Origin: Phycisphaerales bacterium
Lineage (GTDB): Bacteria > Planctomycetota > Phycisphaerae > Phycisphaerales > UBA1924
Reading direction: 5' to 3'
Length of the DNA stretch: 42,548 bases
NCBI GenBank assembly: GCA_022843545.1
Contig: JALHNL010000019.1
Span: 1-42,548, forward strand
Shown here: in pieces, positions 21,021 through 31,262 of the stretch
Layout of the letters: every line of letters begins with the position of its first letter
Numbering within the stretch: the first letter of the stretch is position 1
Notes under the pieces: generated by a model
The model's database searches: none
What the model was told of the DNA's origin: nothing
The model's input: only the letters and a program-made list of their open reading frames with translations
Position numbers and translations under genes: made by a program

Positions 21021-22517
21021 TCAGCGTGACAGATCCGCGATGACCTTGTCGAAGTGCGCCAGGCTCGCGCTCAGCCCGCCCTCGCGCGAGCGGAGCCGCC
21101 ACAGCCGGGCGTGCTCGGCGGCGATGGCGCTGAAGCGTGCGACCAGGTCGCGCTTATCCGCGCTCGTGAGCCCGCCGGGCCGCCGACGCAAGAACCCGCG
21201 CCGCGCGGCCGCGATGGCGTAGGACGTGGTGTGGGCGATCTCCGCGTCGATCTGCGCGTCGCCCGTGCGAGGCCTGCGCGAATCCAGCGACTGAAGCGTC
21301 GTCAATGCCCGCTCCCAGTCCGGGGGCGCGGCCACGTCCGTCAGCCTGTCGTGCGGGTGGTTGTGCAGGTCGATGAACAGCGCCGACTGGTTGCGCAAAC
21401 GCTGCGGCCCGGTCAGTTCCGGCCGAGCGAGCCTTCCACACGTCTCGCGCAGGTGAAGATCGGCGTCGCCCAGCTCGTCAAGCCACGTGGCCACCGCCGG
21501 GTCGCGGGGTGGCCCGATGGGCGACGGTACGTCGCGTCCGCCCGTCCACGCGGCGCGCAGACCTTCCGCGATCGCGTGCTCGACGATGGGCCACTGCTGG
21601 TGGTGCCCCGTATCGCCCCAGTCGCAGAGCAGAAAGCCCGTTGCGCCGTGCGCCAGCCCGTCGCGGGCCGCCGCGGCGATGTTGGCCCGCCGCTCGCTGG
21701 TTCGCCCGGTGATGCTCCGCCAGGTGCTGGTGCCCGGGCAGACCCAGACCTCACGCCCTTGGCCCGCGCCGCGCACCGCGTCGCACCAGCGTGCAAACGG
21801 CGCGTCGGGCTCGTAGCCCCACGCCAGCGCGATCGCCTCCGAAGGCAGCATCCGCAGGGCGGACTCGTCGTGCAGCGCGATGTCGGCCCAGAACATCGGG
21901 CGCGAGCCCAGCGCGCGCACCACGCCGCACACCTTGCCCACGAACTCGGCGTACACCGCCGCACGCCCGCGCCGCTCCACTTCCTCGCGGCTGCGCCCAA
22001 AGCCCACGTCGTACGTCTCGTCGCAACCGATGTTCACCAGGCGCGAGCGGAAGCACGGCAGTAGCTGCGAGAGCAGATCGCGCACAAAGCCCAGCGATGC
22101 CGGGTCGGTGGGGCACAGCGAGAACGGCCCCGACCGCGGCCAAACGTCGAACATCCAGTCGCCGTGGGTCTCCGCCAGGTGCTGGTAGGCAGGCAGGCGG
22201 AGCCAGTGGGCCAGGTGCCCGAAGCAGTTCTGGTTCGCGACCAGTTCAACGCCGCGAGCATCCGCGTACGCATCCAGCTCACGCACCTCGGCGGGCGTCA
22301 TCGGTGACCAGCCACGCCACGCGTCTTCGTGCCCCTCGTAGGCAAAGGTGTGCTCGGTGTACAACTGCAGGTGGTTGCCGCCGTGGGCCGCGATGAGATC
22401 CACGACACGCCGCAGTTCGGCCATTGTGGGCACGCGGTTGCGCGAGACATCGAGCATCACGCCGCGGGTGGCGAAGGCGGGTGCGGGCACGCTGTCATGG
22501 GCTGGCGAGTGGCGCAT
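21021..22517 (-). CDS. GH20-like glycoside hydrolase (beta-N-acetylhexosaminidase fold)
   Basis: The 498-aa protein has the GH20 TIM-barrel pattern. RGVMLDVSRNRVPTMAELRR opens the barrel, and NHLQLYTEHTFAYEGHE and DAYADARGVELVANQNCFGH form the next strands. NIGCDETYDVG (about 164-174) carries the catalytic Asp166-Glu167 pair used in substrate-assisted hydrolysis. The rest of the barrel continues through MFWADIALHDE and CDWGDTGHHQQWP. A helical C-terminal extension of about 120 residues follows. No signal peptide is visible, so it should act in the cytoplasm on imported amino-sugar oligosaccharides or muropeptides (inference). ATG 22517 was chosen; GTG 22526 would add 3 residues. Confidence 0.8.
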   Translation of the reverse strand: MRHSPAHDSVPAPAFATRGVMLDVSRNRVPTMAELRRVVDLIAAHGGNHLQLYTEHTFAYEGHEDAWRGWSPMTPAEVRELDAYADARGVELVANQNCFGHLAHWLRLPAYQHLAETHGDWMFDVWPRSGPFSLCPTDPASLGFVRDLLSQLLPCFRSRLVNIGCDETYDVGFGRSREEVERRGRAAVYAEFVGKVCGVVRALGSRPMFWADIALHDESALRMLPSEAIALAWGYEPDAPFARWCDAVRGAGQGREVWVCPGTSTWRSITGRTSERRANIAAAARDGLAHGATGFLLCDWGDTGHHQQWPIVEHAIAEGLRAAWTGGRDVPSPIGPPRDPAVATWLDELGDADLHLRETCGRLARPELTGPQRLRNQSALFIDLHNHPHDRLTDVAAPPDWERALTTLQSLDSRRPRTGDAQIDAEIAHTTSYAIAAARRGFLRRRPGGLTSADKRDLVARFSAIAAEHARLWRLRSREGGLSASLAHFDKVIADLSR

Positions 22518-22627
22518 GACGCGCACGATAGCGAGCCCGGGGAGCCGGCCGCGCAGGCCCCTTGGCCTCTCACCTCATCTGTCTGCGATTGGCTGCTTGG
22601 CGGGTGTGCCCCGCTTGCCGAGTCTGC

Positions 22628-22978
22628 TCAGGCGCAGAGGCGCGAGTCAAGCCGCACGCCCACGCGCCATGCCCCGTCGCCCGGGCTCTCTTCGCAGCGC
22701 ACCACGGTCCCGGAGCGCACCGCCACCGGCACCTGGCCCGTGCTCAGGCCCACGCGCGTGCCCGGCTCCAGACGCACAGGCGACAAGCCGCCCAGCCCGT
22801 CGAGGCTCGTGTCCACGACCATCAGCGGCGAAACACCGCGCCGGTCTTCGTCGCGGAAAGTCATCGTGAAGTGGCCCTGCGCCGGCTTGCGCGTCCACAC
22901 GCGGCGCTCAAGGCGCCACGCGTCGTCGGCCAGGTGCAGGCTCCGGGTCTCACGTTGTGCTCGCGCGGTCTGAGCCAT
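22628..22978 (-). CDS. PilZ-domain protein, predicted c-di-GMP binding
   Basis: The 116-aa protein consists of one PilZ-like beta-barrel. The second c-di-GMP motif [D/N]xSxxG is present as VVDTSLDGLGGLS (about 54-66). Basic residues (WRLERRVWTRK, and RDEDRR) precede it in place of the RxxxR motif. The barrel closes with GTVVRCEES...WRVGVRL. PilZ proteins bind cyclic di-GMP and change motility, secretion or exopolysaccharide output through partners. GGAG lies 6-9 nt upstream of the ATG. It sits between the GH20-like and DAHP synthase genes on the same strand, about 100-150 bp from each. The spacing of the first motif is atypical. Confidence 0.72.
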   Translation of the reverse strand: MAQTARAQRETRSLHLADDAWRLERRVWTRKPAQGHFTMTFRDEDRRGVSPLMVVDTSLDGLGGLSPVRLEPGTRVGLSTGQVPVAVRSGTVVRCEESPGDGAWRVGVRLDSRLCA

Positions 22979-23129
22979 GGCATCGCTCCGGCTCCCCCTC
23001 TGCCTCCGACCTCCACGAGGTCTTGTCGGGCCAGGGCCGAACGGCCCGAATAACGCCCGAGAAAGGCGAATCGGCCCGAGTCGGACGCGACTTCAGTCTT
23101 GCGAGCACGAACCTTGCGCAAAGAGGGGC

Positions 23130-24572
23130 TTACCGCCCGTGGGTTCCGCGCGATTGCGCCAGCCGGCGCCCCAAGACAAACGCCAACTCCAGCGCCTGGT
23201 GATAGTTCAATCGCGGATCGCAGGCCGTTTGGTAGCTGGATCGCAAATCCTGCTCCGTCAGGCCTTTAGCCCCGCCCAGGCACTCGGTCACGTCATCGCC
23301 CGTGAGCTCGATGTGCACGCCGGCCAGGGGCACCCCTAGGGAAGCGAAAACGCCCAGTGTTTGCTGCAGGTCTTCGAGGATGTCCTCAAAACGCCGCGTC
23401 TTGATGCCCCCGGCGGTCACCAGGCCGTTGCCGTGCATGGGGTCGGCGATCCAGACCACCCGGGCACCCGCGCGGCGCACGGCCTCCACGATCGGCGGCA
23501 GCGCCGAGTTCACGCTCGACGCGCCCATGCGCGGGATCAGCGCCAGTTTGCCCGGCTCGTTGGCCGGGTTCAGCCGTGCGCACAGCGCCAGGACCTCCTG
23601 CGGCGAGGACTTGGGCCCGACCTTGATGCCCACGGGGTTGGCCAGGCCGCGCGCGTACTCCACGTGTGCGCCGTCGAGCGCGCGGGTGCGTTCACCGATC
23701 CACGGCAGGTGTGTGGTGAGGTTGTAGTGCCCGCGCCGACGCGGCACGGTGCGGGTCTGCGCCGATTCATACTCCAGGTGCAGGGCCTCGTGCGAGACGT
23801 AGAAGTCGATGTTCCCGCCATCGGCCGGGCCGGAGGCGTTGTCGCCCAGCGCGCTGGCGAACTCGATGCCGTCGGCGATCTGGCGGGTGATGGTCTGGTA
23901 CTCGGAACGGAGGTCGGCGCTGAGGCCGGCGTGCTCGAGGAACCCCAGGTCCCAGTACTCCGGGTGGTGCGCGTCGGCGAAGCCCGCGTCCACCAGCGAG
24001 CGCACGAAGTTCAGCGTGATCGCGGCGTGCGCGTAGGCGTCGAGCATCAGCCGCGGGTCGGGCGTGCGGTCCTGGGGCGTGAACGGCGCGCGGTTGATGA
24101 GATCGCCGAAGTAGCTCGGAAGCGTCACGCTCCGCCCGTCGATGACGCGCGTCTCGGTCAGGCTGCTGCGCGGCTTGGCGTACTGCCCCGCCAGGCGGCC
24201 GATGCGCACGACCGGCTTCTTCGCTCCGTGAACGAGCACCACGGCCATCTGCAGCAGGATCTTCAGTTTGCGCGTGACGGTGTCGGGCGTGCAGTCGGCG
24301 AGCGTCTCGGCGCAGTCGCCGCCCCACAGCACGAAGCGCTTGCCCTCGCCCGCGTCGGCCAGCAGAGCTTTCAGGCGCTCGACCTCAAAGGACGTGACCA
24401 GCGGCGGCAGAGCACGCAAACGCTCGGCGGCGGCCCGCGCGGCCTCCGGATCCGGATAGGCCACGCTCATCGCCACGGGGCGGGCGCGCCACGAGTCGGG
24501 CGACCAGGCATCGGCGGGCGGGATGGAAGTCGGGGATGGGGGGGTCACAGCGGGGGTCTTTCGGCACTTCAC
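23130..24572 (-). CDS. Class II 3-deoxy-7-phosphoheptulonate (DAHP) synthase
   Basis: The enzyme condenses phosphoenolpyruvate with erythrose 4-phosphate, the first step of the shikimate pathway. The 480-aa protein matches the plant-type (AroA-II) class in length and motifs. These include WGGDCAETLADC (metal-binding Cys), RIGRLAGQYAKPRSS, GDLINRAPFTPQDRTPDP, DFYVSHEALHLEYE, the GIKVGPKSSPQEVL phosphate site, WIADPMHGN (metal His) and HIELTGDDVTECLGG (metal Glu). It starts at GTG 24572 without a clear Shine-Dalgarno; GTG 24548 is possible. Feedback-inhibitor binding cannot be judged from sequence. It is divergent from the basic protein gene at 24738. Confidence 0.93.
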   Translation of the reverse strand: MKCRKTPAVTPPSPTSIPPADAWSPDSWRARPVAMSVAYPDPEAARAAAERLRALPPLVTSFEVERLKALLADAGEGKRFVLWGGDCAETLADCTPDTVTRKLKILLQMAVVLVHGAKKPVVRIGRLAGQYAKPRSSLTETRVIDGRSVTLPSYFGDLINRAPFTPQDRTPDPRLMLDAYAHAAITLNFVRSLVDAGFADAHHPEYWDLGFLEHAGLSADLRSEYQTITRQIADGIEFASALGDNASGPADGGNIDFYVSHEALHLEYESAQTRTVPRRRGHYNLTTHLPWIGERTRALDGAHVEYARGLANPVGIKVGPKSSPQEVLALCARLNPANEPGKLALIPRMGASSVNSALPPIVEAVRRAGARVVWIADPMHGNGLVTAGGIKTRRFEDILEDLQQTLGVFASLGVPLAGVHIELTGDDVTECLGGAKGLTEQDLRSSYQTACDPRLNYHQALELAFVLGRRLAQSRGTHGR

Positions 24573-24737
24573 CTATCGAGGCCCGGGCGGGCTTGATGGA
24601 CCCGGGGAAGAGGATAGGGGAGAAAAAAACGTCAACGCGACTTATCCGACCCCGGGAGACCGCCGATGCTCCGGTGCAGAGCGCCGGCGAAGGACCGCCG
24701 AGCGCCGACCGAGTTTCACCTGTTCATGGAGCCGATC

Positions 24738-25034
24738 ATGGCCTTCTCCCGCACCAAGAGCCGCACGACCCGCACTAACCGCACCGCCCGCCGCACGAAC
24801 ACCACGCGCCGCGTGAAGCGCACCACGTCGAAGTTCAACCGCTTCGGCAAGAGCACCCCCAAGCCGACCCGCAAGACGGCGACCCGCACCGCCCGCAAGA
24901 CCACCGCGCGGAAGACCACCGCCCGCAAGACCACCAAGCGCAAGACCAACTCCAAGAAGACCGCGACCTTCTGGAACTTCACCCCGAACTTCACCACCTC
25001 CTACGCCAAGCGCTTCAACCGCAAGGCCGCCTGA
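24738..25034 (+). CDS. Extremely basic Thr/Lys/Arg-rich protein (histone H1-like)
   Basis: By count the 98-residue protein has 27 Thr, 18 Arg, 15 Lys and no Asp or Glu. Its middle is a set of short tandem repeats (RTARKTTARKTTARKTTKRK), like the tails of histone H1-like bacterial proteins and other nucleoid-associated proteins. The N-part (MAFSRTKSRTTRTNRTARR) is similar. The C-part (TFWNFTPNFTTSYAKRFNRK) adds aromatic residues that could form a small structured end. ATG 24738 was chosen because GGAG (24728-24731) lies 6 nt upstream; ATG 24726 has no Shine-Dalgarno. A strong terminator follows 30 nt after the stop, suggesting high, independent expression. DNA or RNA binding is inferred from composition only. 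Confidence 0.82.
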   Translation: MAFSRTKSRTTRTNRTARRTNTTRRVKRTTSKFNRFGKSTPKPTRKTATRTARKTTARKTTARKTTKRKTNSKKTATFWNFTPNFTTSYAKRFNRKAA

Positions 25035-25063
25035 AGGCCAGATCTCGCCTGATCTCTCTGCCC

Positions 25064-25104
25064 ACGCCCGGCGCACCGACAACTCGGTGCGCCGGGCGTT
25101 GTTC
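25064..25104 (+). terminator. Intrinsic terminator of the basic protein gene
   Basis: CGCCCGGCGCACCGA (25065-25079), a 4-nt loop CAAC and TCGGTGCGCCGGGCG (25084-25098) form a perfect 15-bp stem (16 with the flanking A-T), followed by TTGTTC. It is one of the two strongest terminators in the window. Confidence 0.85.
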
Positions 25105-25133
25105 ATCAGGCCCTTCCCGATCTACCCTTCCGC

Positions 25134-25409
25134 ATGGCCCGCCCGGCGAAATCACTGTGGTACAACCTCGGCGCGATGTTCGGGAATATCGCCGCCGGCG
25201 TGACCGCCGACCCCAAGAACCCGCCGGCGCGATTGAACCCGTCAGGACCTCCCGCCCCCGCCCCGCCACCCCCGCCTCCCACGCCCGCGGCGCAGCCGGC
25301 GCACATCGTGAACCAGCAGGTGCGCGAACTCACGATCAGCACGCCCACCGGCCCGGTCACGCTGCGGCGCACGGTGACCGACGAGATCCAGCCGCCGCCG
25401 AACGCGTGA
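25134..25409 (+). CDS. Small proline-rich protein, 91 aa, unknown
   Basis: The N-terminal 30 residues (KSLWYNLGAMFGNIAAGVTA) may form an amphipathic helix. A proline-rich linker (PPAPAPPPPPPTPAAQP, about 38-54) follows, then a short beta-rich tail (VRELTISTPTGPVTLRRTV). Codon use is strongly coding-like. The start ATG has no clear Shine-Dalgarno. It lies just after the terminator of the basic protein gene and 20 nt before the zinc-ribbon gene, so those two small genes may share a transcript. No family or function was recognised. Confidence 0.65.
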   Translation: MARPAKSLWYNLGAMFGNIAAGVTADPKNPPARLNPSGPPAPAPPPPPPTPAAQPAHIVNQQVRELTISTPTGPVTLRRTVTDEIQPPPNA

Positions 25410-25429
25410 GAAGTCGGTTACCCTGACGC

Positions 25430-25744
25430 GTGCGCGTCGCGAGTGTCATCGTGCTGACTCTGCTGGTCGTGGGCGCTGTGCTGCTCACGCGCTACGCCCT
25501 TCGCCTCAGGCGCGACGCCATCCGCACGCTGAAGCCCGGCTCCAAGTGTCCGACCTGCGGCTACCTGCGCGAGGGACTGCCAACCGAGCAGTGCCCCGAG
25601 TGCGGGCTGACCTACGCCGAAGCGGATGATCGCGACGGCGGTCGCGGCCTGTCGCCGTTGCTGGGCGTGATGCTCGCGCTGCTGGGGGTCGGCGCGATTC
25701 TGCTGATGGTGTGGATCGTGGCCACGATCCGGCCGCTGCGCTAA
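25430..25744 (+). CDS. Small membrane protein with zinc ribbon, 104 aa
   Basis: Two transmembrane helices (IVLTLLVVGAVLLTRYAL, residues about 5-22, and LLGVMLALLGVGAILLMVWIV, about 76-97) flank a short loop. The loop carries CPTCGYLREGLPTEQCPECG, a four-Cys zinc ribbon. The pattern CPxCGYxLRGLP..CPECG is widespread in small membrane proteins of Planctomycetes, whose function is not known to me. It starts at GTG 25430. Its TAA stop (25742-25744) overlaps the TAG of the convergent gene (25743-25741). Confidence 0.72.
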   Translation: MRVASVIVLTLLVVGAVLLTRYALRLRRDAIRTLKPGSKCPTCGYLREGLPTEQCPECGLTYAEADDRDGGRGLSPLLGVMLALLGVGAILLMVWIVATIRPLR

Positions 25745-26766
25745 AGGCCCCGCGGGGCCTCGCGCCAGTCAAACGCGTGCGCGAACGCCGCGCGGTGGCA
25801 CGCCGCCATCTCGTCAAAGTCCAGCACATCGGCCACCAGCAGCGTTTCGTACTCGTGGGGCAAGCGCACCTGGTGGAGCCCGCCGTTGTCGGTGCAGATG
25901 GCGACCGCCACGCCAGCGTCGAGGCACCGCTTGAACACGTCGCGCAGGTCCTCGTACCGCTTGAGCGTGCCGGTGCGCAGGTAACTCGTGGGGCACACCT
26001 CCAGGCACTGCCCGCGGCGTCGCAGATCCTTCAGCAGCGAGCGGTGCTTCAGCGGGATCTGGATGCCGTGCCCCACGCGGTCAAGGTGCGGCAGCAGCGC
26101 GGGGTGGCAGCCGCTGGGAGTTTCAAAGAGATGGGCCGTGGTCTTCAGCCCGTGCTTGCGCGCCAGTTTGAACAGCGGCACCACGCTGGGCAGCATCGAC
26201 TCGTACAGGCGATCCGGCCCGGCCAGGTCCACCGCGCACACGTCGGGCCGGCGCGCCGCGGCGAGTTCCACCGTCCGCCGGTTCACCGCGTCGGGCAGCG
26301 TGCTGTGCATGCACAGCACCTGACGCAGCACCAGCGGGTAGCGCCGAAGGGCCAGGTGCGCCGAGGCGGTGATGATGTCCACCACCTCCTCCATCTGCCG
26401 CAGCCGCTGCTGATCGTCCAGGTGCGGATCGGTGCGGAACCACGGCGTGTAGCGCAGTTCCATGTACGCCAGATTGTCGAAAAGCGCCGCCCCGCGCACC
26501 AGCCGCTGGATGAAGTACGGCAGCGCGGTGAGCCGCTGGATCGGCTCGACCAGTTTGTGCATTTCGAGGTACTCATCCAGCGTGCGCCGCGGGCGGGCGA
26601 AGAACCGCTCGAACGATTCCATCGTGCGGAAGCGACGCAGCAGCGTGTGCCCCGGCTGGCGGCGGAGGTACGAGTAGAGGATGTTGGGCAGAATCGCCCC
26701 GCCCAGGTGCAGGTGCAGTTCGGCGAATCGCCCTCTGTTCACGGGTTTGGCTTCGGGGGTCTTCAC
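25741..26766 (-). CDS. Adenosine-deaminase-family amidohydrolase
   Basis: The 341-aa protein has the metal-dependent deaminase barrel pattern. AELHLHLGGAI supplies the HxH zinc ligands (about residues 18-20), LKTTAHLFETP the next His and Glu, DRVGHGIQIP a further His, EVCPTSYLRTG a conserved segment, and ICTDNGG the catalytic Asp, where classical enzymes have TDDP. The unusual TDN hints at a divergent subgroup, so deamination of adenosine itself is uncertain. Its GTG start overlaps the GT39 stop by 4 bp (GTGA), so it is translationally coupled to that gene. Confidence 0.78.
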   Translation of the reverse strand: MKTPEAKPVNRGRFAELHLHLGGAILPNILYSYLRRQPGHTLLRRFRTMESFERFFARPRRTLDEYLEMHKLVEPIQRLTALPYFIQRLVRGAALFDNLAYMELRYTPWFRTDPHLDDQQRLRQMEEVVDIITASAHLALRRYPLVLRQVLCMHSTLPDAVNRRTVELAAARRPDVCAVDLAGPDRLYESMLPSVVPLFKLARKHGLKTTAHLFETPSGCHPALLPHLDRVGHGIQIPLKHRSLLKDLRRRGQCLEVCPTSYLRTGTLKRYEDLRDVFKRCLDAGVAVAICTDNGGLHQVRLPHEYETLLVADVLDFDEMAACHRAAFAHAFDWREAPRGL

Positions 26767-28658
26767 GGTCGCGCGGCTTCTCCCGCCCAGCGTACGCGCA
26801 CCGCGATGACGCGGGAGCGACCGCCGTCAAACCGGAACTCGGCCCGCGTATCGATGGGCTCCACGGTCAGACCCAGGTTCCGCAGCCGCTGCGGGCCGTC
26901 CACGGCGCGGCCGCGCTTCACCCGGTCGGGGCGATCGCCTTCGCGCACCAGAACCACGCGGCTCTCGCCCTCGGTCTTCAGACGCTCAGCAAACTCAGCC
27001 TCCGTAAGCGGGCGAGACCCGACGTTCTGGTCCTTCTCCAGCACGTCACCCACGATCATGGGGCGCACGCCCGCGTAGTAGTCCACCGCCGCCGTCCAGA
27101 ACTGGAACACGGTGAGGTCCTGCGGCTTCACGCCGTGCGCGGGCGAGAGCAGCTCGGCGATGAGATCGCGCGGGCTCTTGTCGGCGTTCACGCGTGCATG
27201 CCCCACGCCGAACCACGCCGCCTCGGCGACGATCATCACCCCCAGCGCGGTGGCCAGCCTCGCGCGCCAGCGCACGTCGGCGGACCGCGCCAGCACCTGC
27301 GCCGCAAAGGCCCCGCCGATGATCGCCAGGCAGGGCCAGATCGGCAGCAGATAGCGAGGGAACCCCTTGCCGAAGCAGGCGAAGATCAGCGAACCCAGCA
27401 GCAGCCACGCCAGCAGCACGAAGCCCGCCGGCCGCACCCGCGGTCTTTGCCACACCGCCCACAGCAGCGCGGCCAATCCCAGCGCCGAGCCCACGCCCAC
27501 CGCCCACAGCGCGGTCTCGAGCGTGATGTACGGCACCTCGGCCTCCAGCCAGCGGAAGTTGCTCTCCGCCTCGCCTTCCTTCCAGTTGCGCGCCGTGTCC
27601 AGGCCGATGCGTGACACCGCCGCCCAAGCCCACGCGCCAAAGGTCAGCAGCGCGATGAGCAGCGCCCACGCCAGCCCCGACCTCCACACGCCAAGGCCCG
27701 CCGCTCTCAGCGCCGACGCCGAGGTCAGCACGCGCACCAGCATCACCGCGGCGAGCGCGAAGTACGCCATGCCCAGCCCCGCGCCCAGCAGTTCCTTGGG
27801 TCCGGTGATCTCGCTCACGACCAGCGGAACGGCCGCCGCCCCGCCGACCAGGCCCGCGATCACGTCCCGGCGAACGTCGCGCCGCGCGTGCTGCACTCCC
27901 GCCCACAGCAGCACGCCGCCCAGCACGCCGGCGATGATCACGCCCAGCGCGGGCGGACCCTTGCCCAGCGCGGCCAGCGTCGCGGAGATGATCGCGCACA
28001 GCACCCACGCGAGCCTGGCGCTCGACGTCGGCGCAAACGCCGCGGGCAAGGGCCGTGGGCGCGAGTCGATCCAGAGGATGGCCATCGCGCCGATCGCGAG
28101 CGTCACCAGCGCGGGCAGCAGAATGTCGATCTCCCCCACGCGGCAGTGATGCAGATACATGGGCCCGGTCGCCAGGAACAGCCCGGCCAGCAAGCCTGTC
28201 CATCGCGACGTGCGTTCGTGGTTCACGCGTCCCGCGGTGTCCCCGATCAACCCGCCCACCAGCCCGCGCCGGGCCAGGGCTCGCCCGACCACATACGCCG
28301 CGACCACGCCCAGCGTGCCCCACAGGGCCGCGGCCGTGCGCAGGGCGCGCTCGTCGGGCACGCCGCCGAAGACCGGCGCGAGCACGAGTTGGCACCAGTA
28401 GAACAGCGGCGGCTTGGCGAGGTAGGGCTGCCCGTTGATGAGCGGGACGATCCACTCGCCCGCGGCGTGCATCTCGCGGGCGACCAGAGCGCGCTGCGCC
28501 TCATGCCATGTGGACAGACCCACCGACCACAGCCCGGGCAGGTAGAGCACCGCGCACACGAGCACGAGCAAGGCCGAGTCCGCCCACCACCCGGCGCGAT
28601 CTGGCTGCGCGGGGCTCCGCGCGGCGGCCGGGATGATCGGTTCGGAAGGCGGGCTCAT
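26763..28658 (-). CDS. GT39/ArnT-like membrane glycosyltransferase
   Basis: The 631-aa protein has about 12 transmembrane segments after a polar N-tail and a soluble C-terminal domain of about 150 residues. The periplasmic loop after helix 1 has STWHEAQRALVAREMHAAG followed by WIVPLINGQPYLAKPPLFYW. This is the signature of PMT/ArnT enzymes (usually DExRY-ALVAREM...GEPYFDKPPLFYW), which take sugars from polyprenyl phosphate donors. The usual catalytic DE is replaced by HE. It starts at ATG 28658, 5 nt after the pgi stop, and its stop overlaps the next gene by 4 bp. Transfer of a sugar to lipid or protein in the envelope is inferred. Confidence 0.83.
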   Translation of the reverse strand: MSPPSEPIIPAAARSPAQPDRAGWWADSALLVLVCAVLYLPGLWSVGLSTWHEAQRALVAREMHAAGEWIVPLINGQPYLAKPPLFYWCQLVLAPVFGGVPDERALRTAAALWGTLGVVAAYVVGRALARRGLVGGLIGDTAGRVNHERTSRWTGLLAGLFLATGPMYLHHCRVGEIDILLPALVTLAIGAMAILWIDSRPRPLPAAFAPTSSARLAWVLCAIISATLAALGKGPPALGVIIAGVLGGVLLWAGVQHARRDVRRDVIAGLVGGAAAVPLVVSEITGPKELLGAGLGMAYFALAAVMLVRVLTSASALRAAGLGVWRSGLAWALLIALLTFGAWAWAAVSRIGLDTARNWKEGEAESNFRWLEAEVPYITLETALWAVGVGSALGLAALLWAVWQRPRVRPAGFVLLAWLLLGSLIFACFGKGFPRYLLPIWPCLAIIGGAFAAQVLARSADVRWRARLATALGVMIVAEAAWFGVGHARVNADKSPRDLIAELLSPAHGVKPQDLTVFQFWTAAVDYYAGVRPMIVGDVLEKDQNVGSRPLTEAEFAERLKTEGESRVVLVREGDRPDRVKRGRAVDGPQRLRNLGLTVEPIDTRAEFRFDGGRSRVIAVRVRWAGEAARP

Positions 28659-28663
28659 GCGCG

Positions 28664-30367
<1,704 letters not shown>

Positions 30368-30543
30368 TTAACGCCGAAGCCGCGCAGTGGTCACGCGACC
30401 CGCCCCCCGCGATCGACCTGAAGCCGCGCGCACCACCCACGCCGCCCGCGCCGCTGCGGAGCCTCCGGCCCGAGTCGCCCGCCGAGTGCGGCTTCGCGCG
30501 GTGCGTCCCGCGGTGAGTCCCGCCTGGGCCCGCTCCCCGGTGA

Positions 30544-31233
30544 TCACGCCGCCCGCGCCGGAACACCGGCGCCGCCCACGCCCACCAGCGGACGGCCCAC
30601 CAGCGCCAAAACCGCCGCGCAGTCGGGCTGGCGCCACAGCCCCGCGCGGTCCGCTGCCTCCGCAAGGCGCGAGATTTCCAGCGGCGGGTTGAGCCGGTCG
30701 GCCAACCGGTCATCCCCGCCCAGTTGCCAAAGCACCAAGGCCGAGTCCAGCCCGTCGCCCACCAGCCCGGCCTCGCGCGGGAAGCGGGCGGCCCGCCCGG
30801 CCTGAGTCACAAACAGGGCGTACGCCACCCCGGCCAGGGTGTCGCGGGCCCGGTCACCCAGTTCGCCGCGAACCAGCGCCCACCCGCGAGCTTCGCCCGT
30901 GTTCAGCAGGTCGCACAGCGCCCGGGCGGCGGTGGCCAGAGCCACCGGCCCCGGACGGTCGGCCGCGGGCAGGGCTTCCGCATCACGCAGCGTGACCGCG
31001 GTCAGGTCCACCAGTTGCTGAAGCAGCCCGGTGAGCGTGCTGTCCGGGGCGTAGGCGAGTTCCAGCGCTCGCTGAGCGCCGAGGGAAACCGCCGTCAGGG
31101 CCGCTGAGCGTCCCTCCGCCAGCCGGGCCCGGGCCGCCAGGGGCAAGGGGCGTCCGTTGCGGATGAGTTCATCCAGCAGATGGTCAAACCGGCCCAGAGC
31201 GGCGAGACGCGAGATTCGGCTGACGGTGAGCAT
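30544..31233 (-). CDS. Conserved-looking hypothetical protein, 229 aa
   Basis: The protein is Leu/Ala/Arg-rich and probably all-helical (LAALGRFDHLLDELIRNGRPL, LGAQRALELAYAPDSTLTGLLQQL, DTLAGVAYALFVTQAGRAARF). It ends in a Gly/Val-rich tail (VLALVGRPLVGVGGAGVP). It has no signal peptide, membrane helix or cysteine motif. ATG 31233 was chosen because AGGAAAGGA lies just upstream; the longer frame would cross the promoter. The promoter is unusually well defined, with an operator-like palindrome over the -10. The function is unknown. It is followed, after 185 bp, by pgi on the same strand. Confidence 0.7.
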   Translation of the reverse strand: MLTVSRISRLAALGRFDHLLDELIRNGRPLPLAARARLAEGRSAALTAVSLGAQRALELAYAPDSTLTGLLQQLVDLTAVTLRDAEALPAADRPGPVALATAARALCDLLNTGEARGWALVRGELGDRARDTLAGVAYALFVTQAGRAARFPREAGLVGDGLDSALVLWQLGGDDRLADRLNPPLEISRLAEAADRAGLWRQPDCAAVLALVGRPLVGVGGAGVPARAA

Positions 31234-31262
31234 GGGAGTCCTTTCCTGAACGACCCTTCCCT

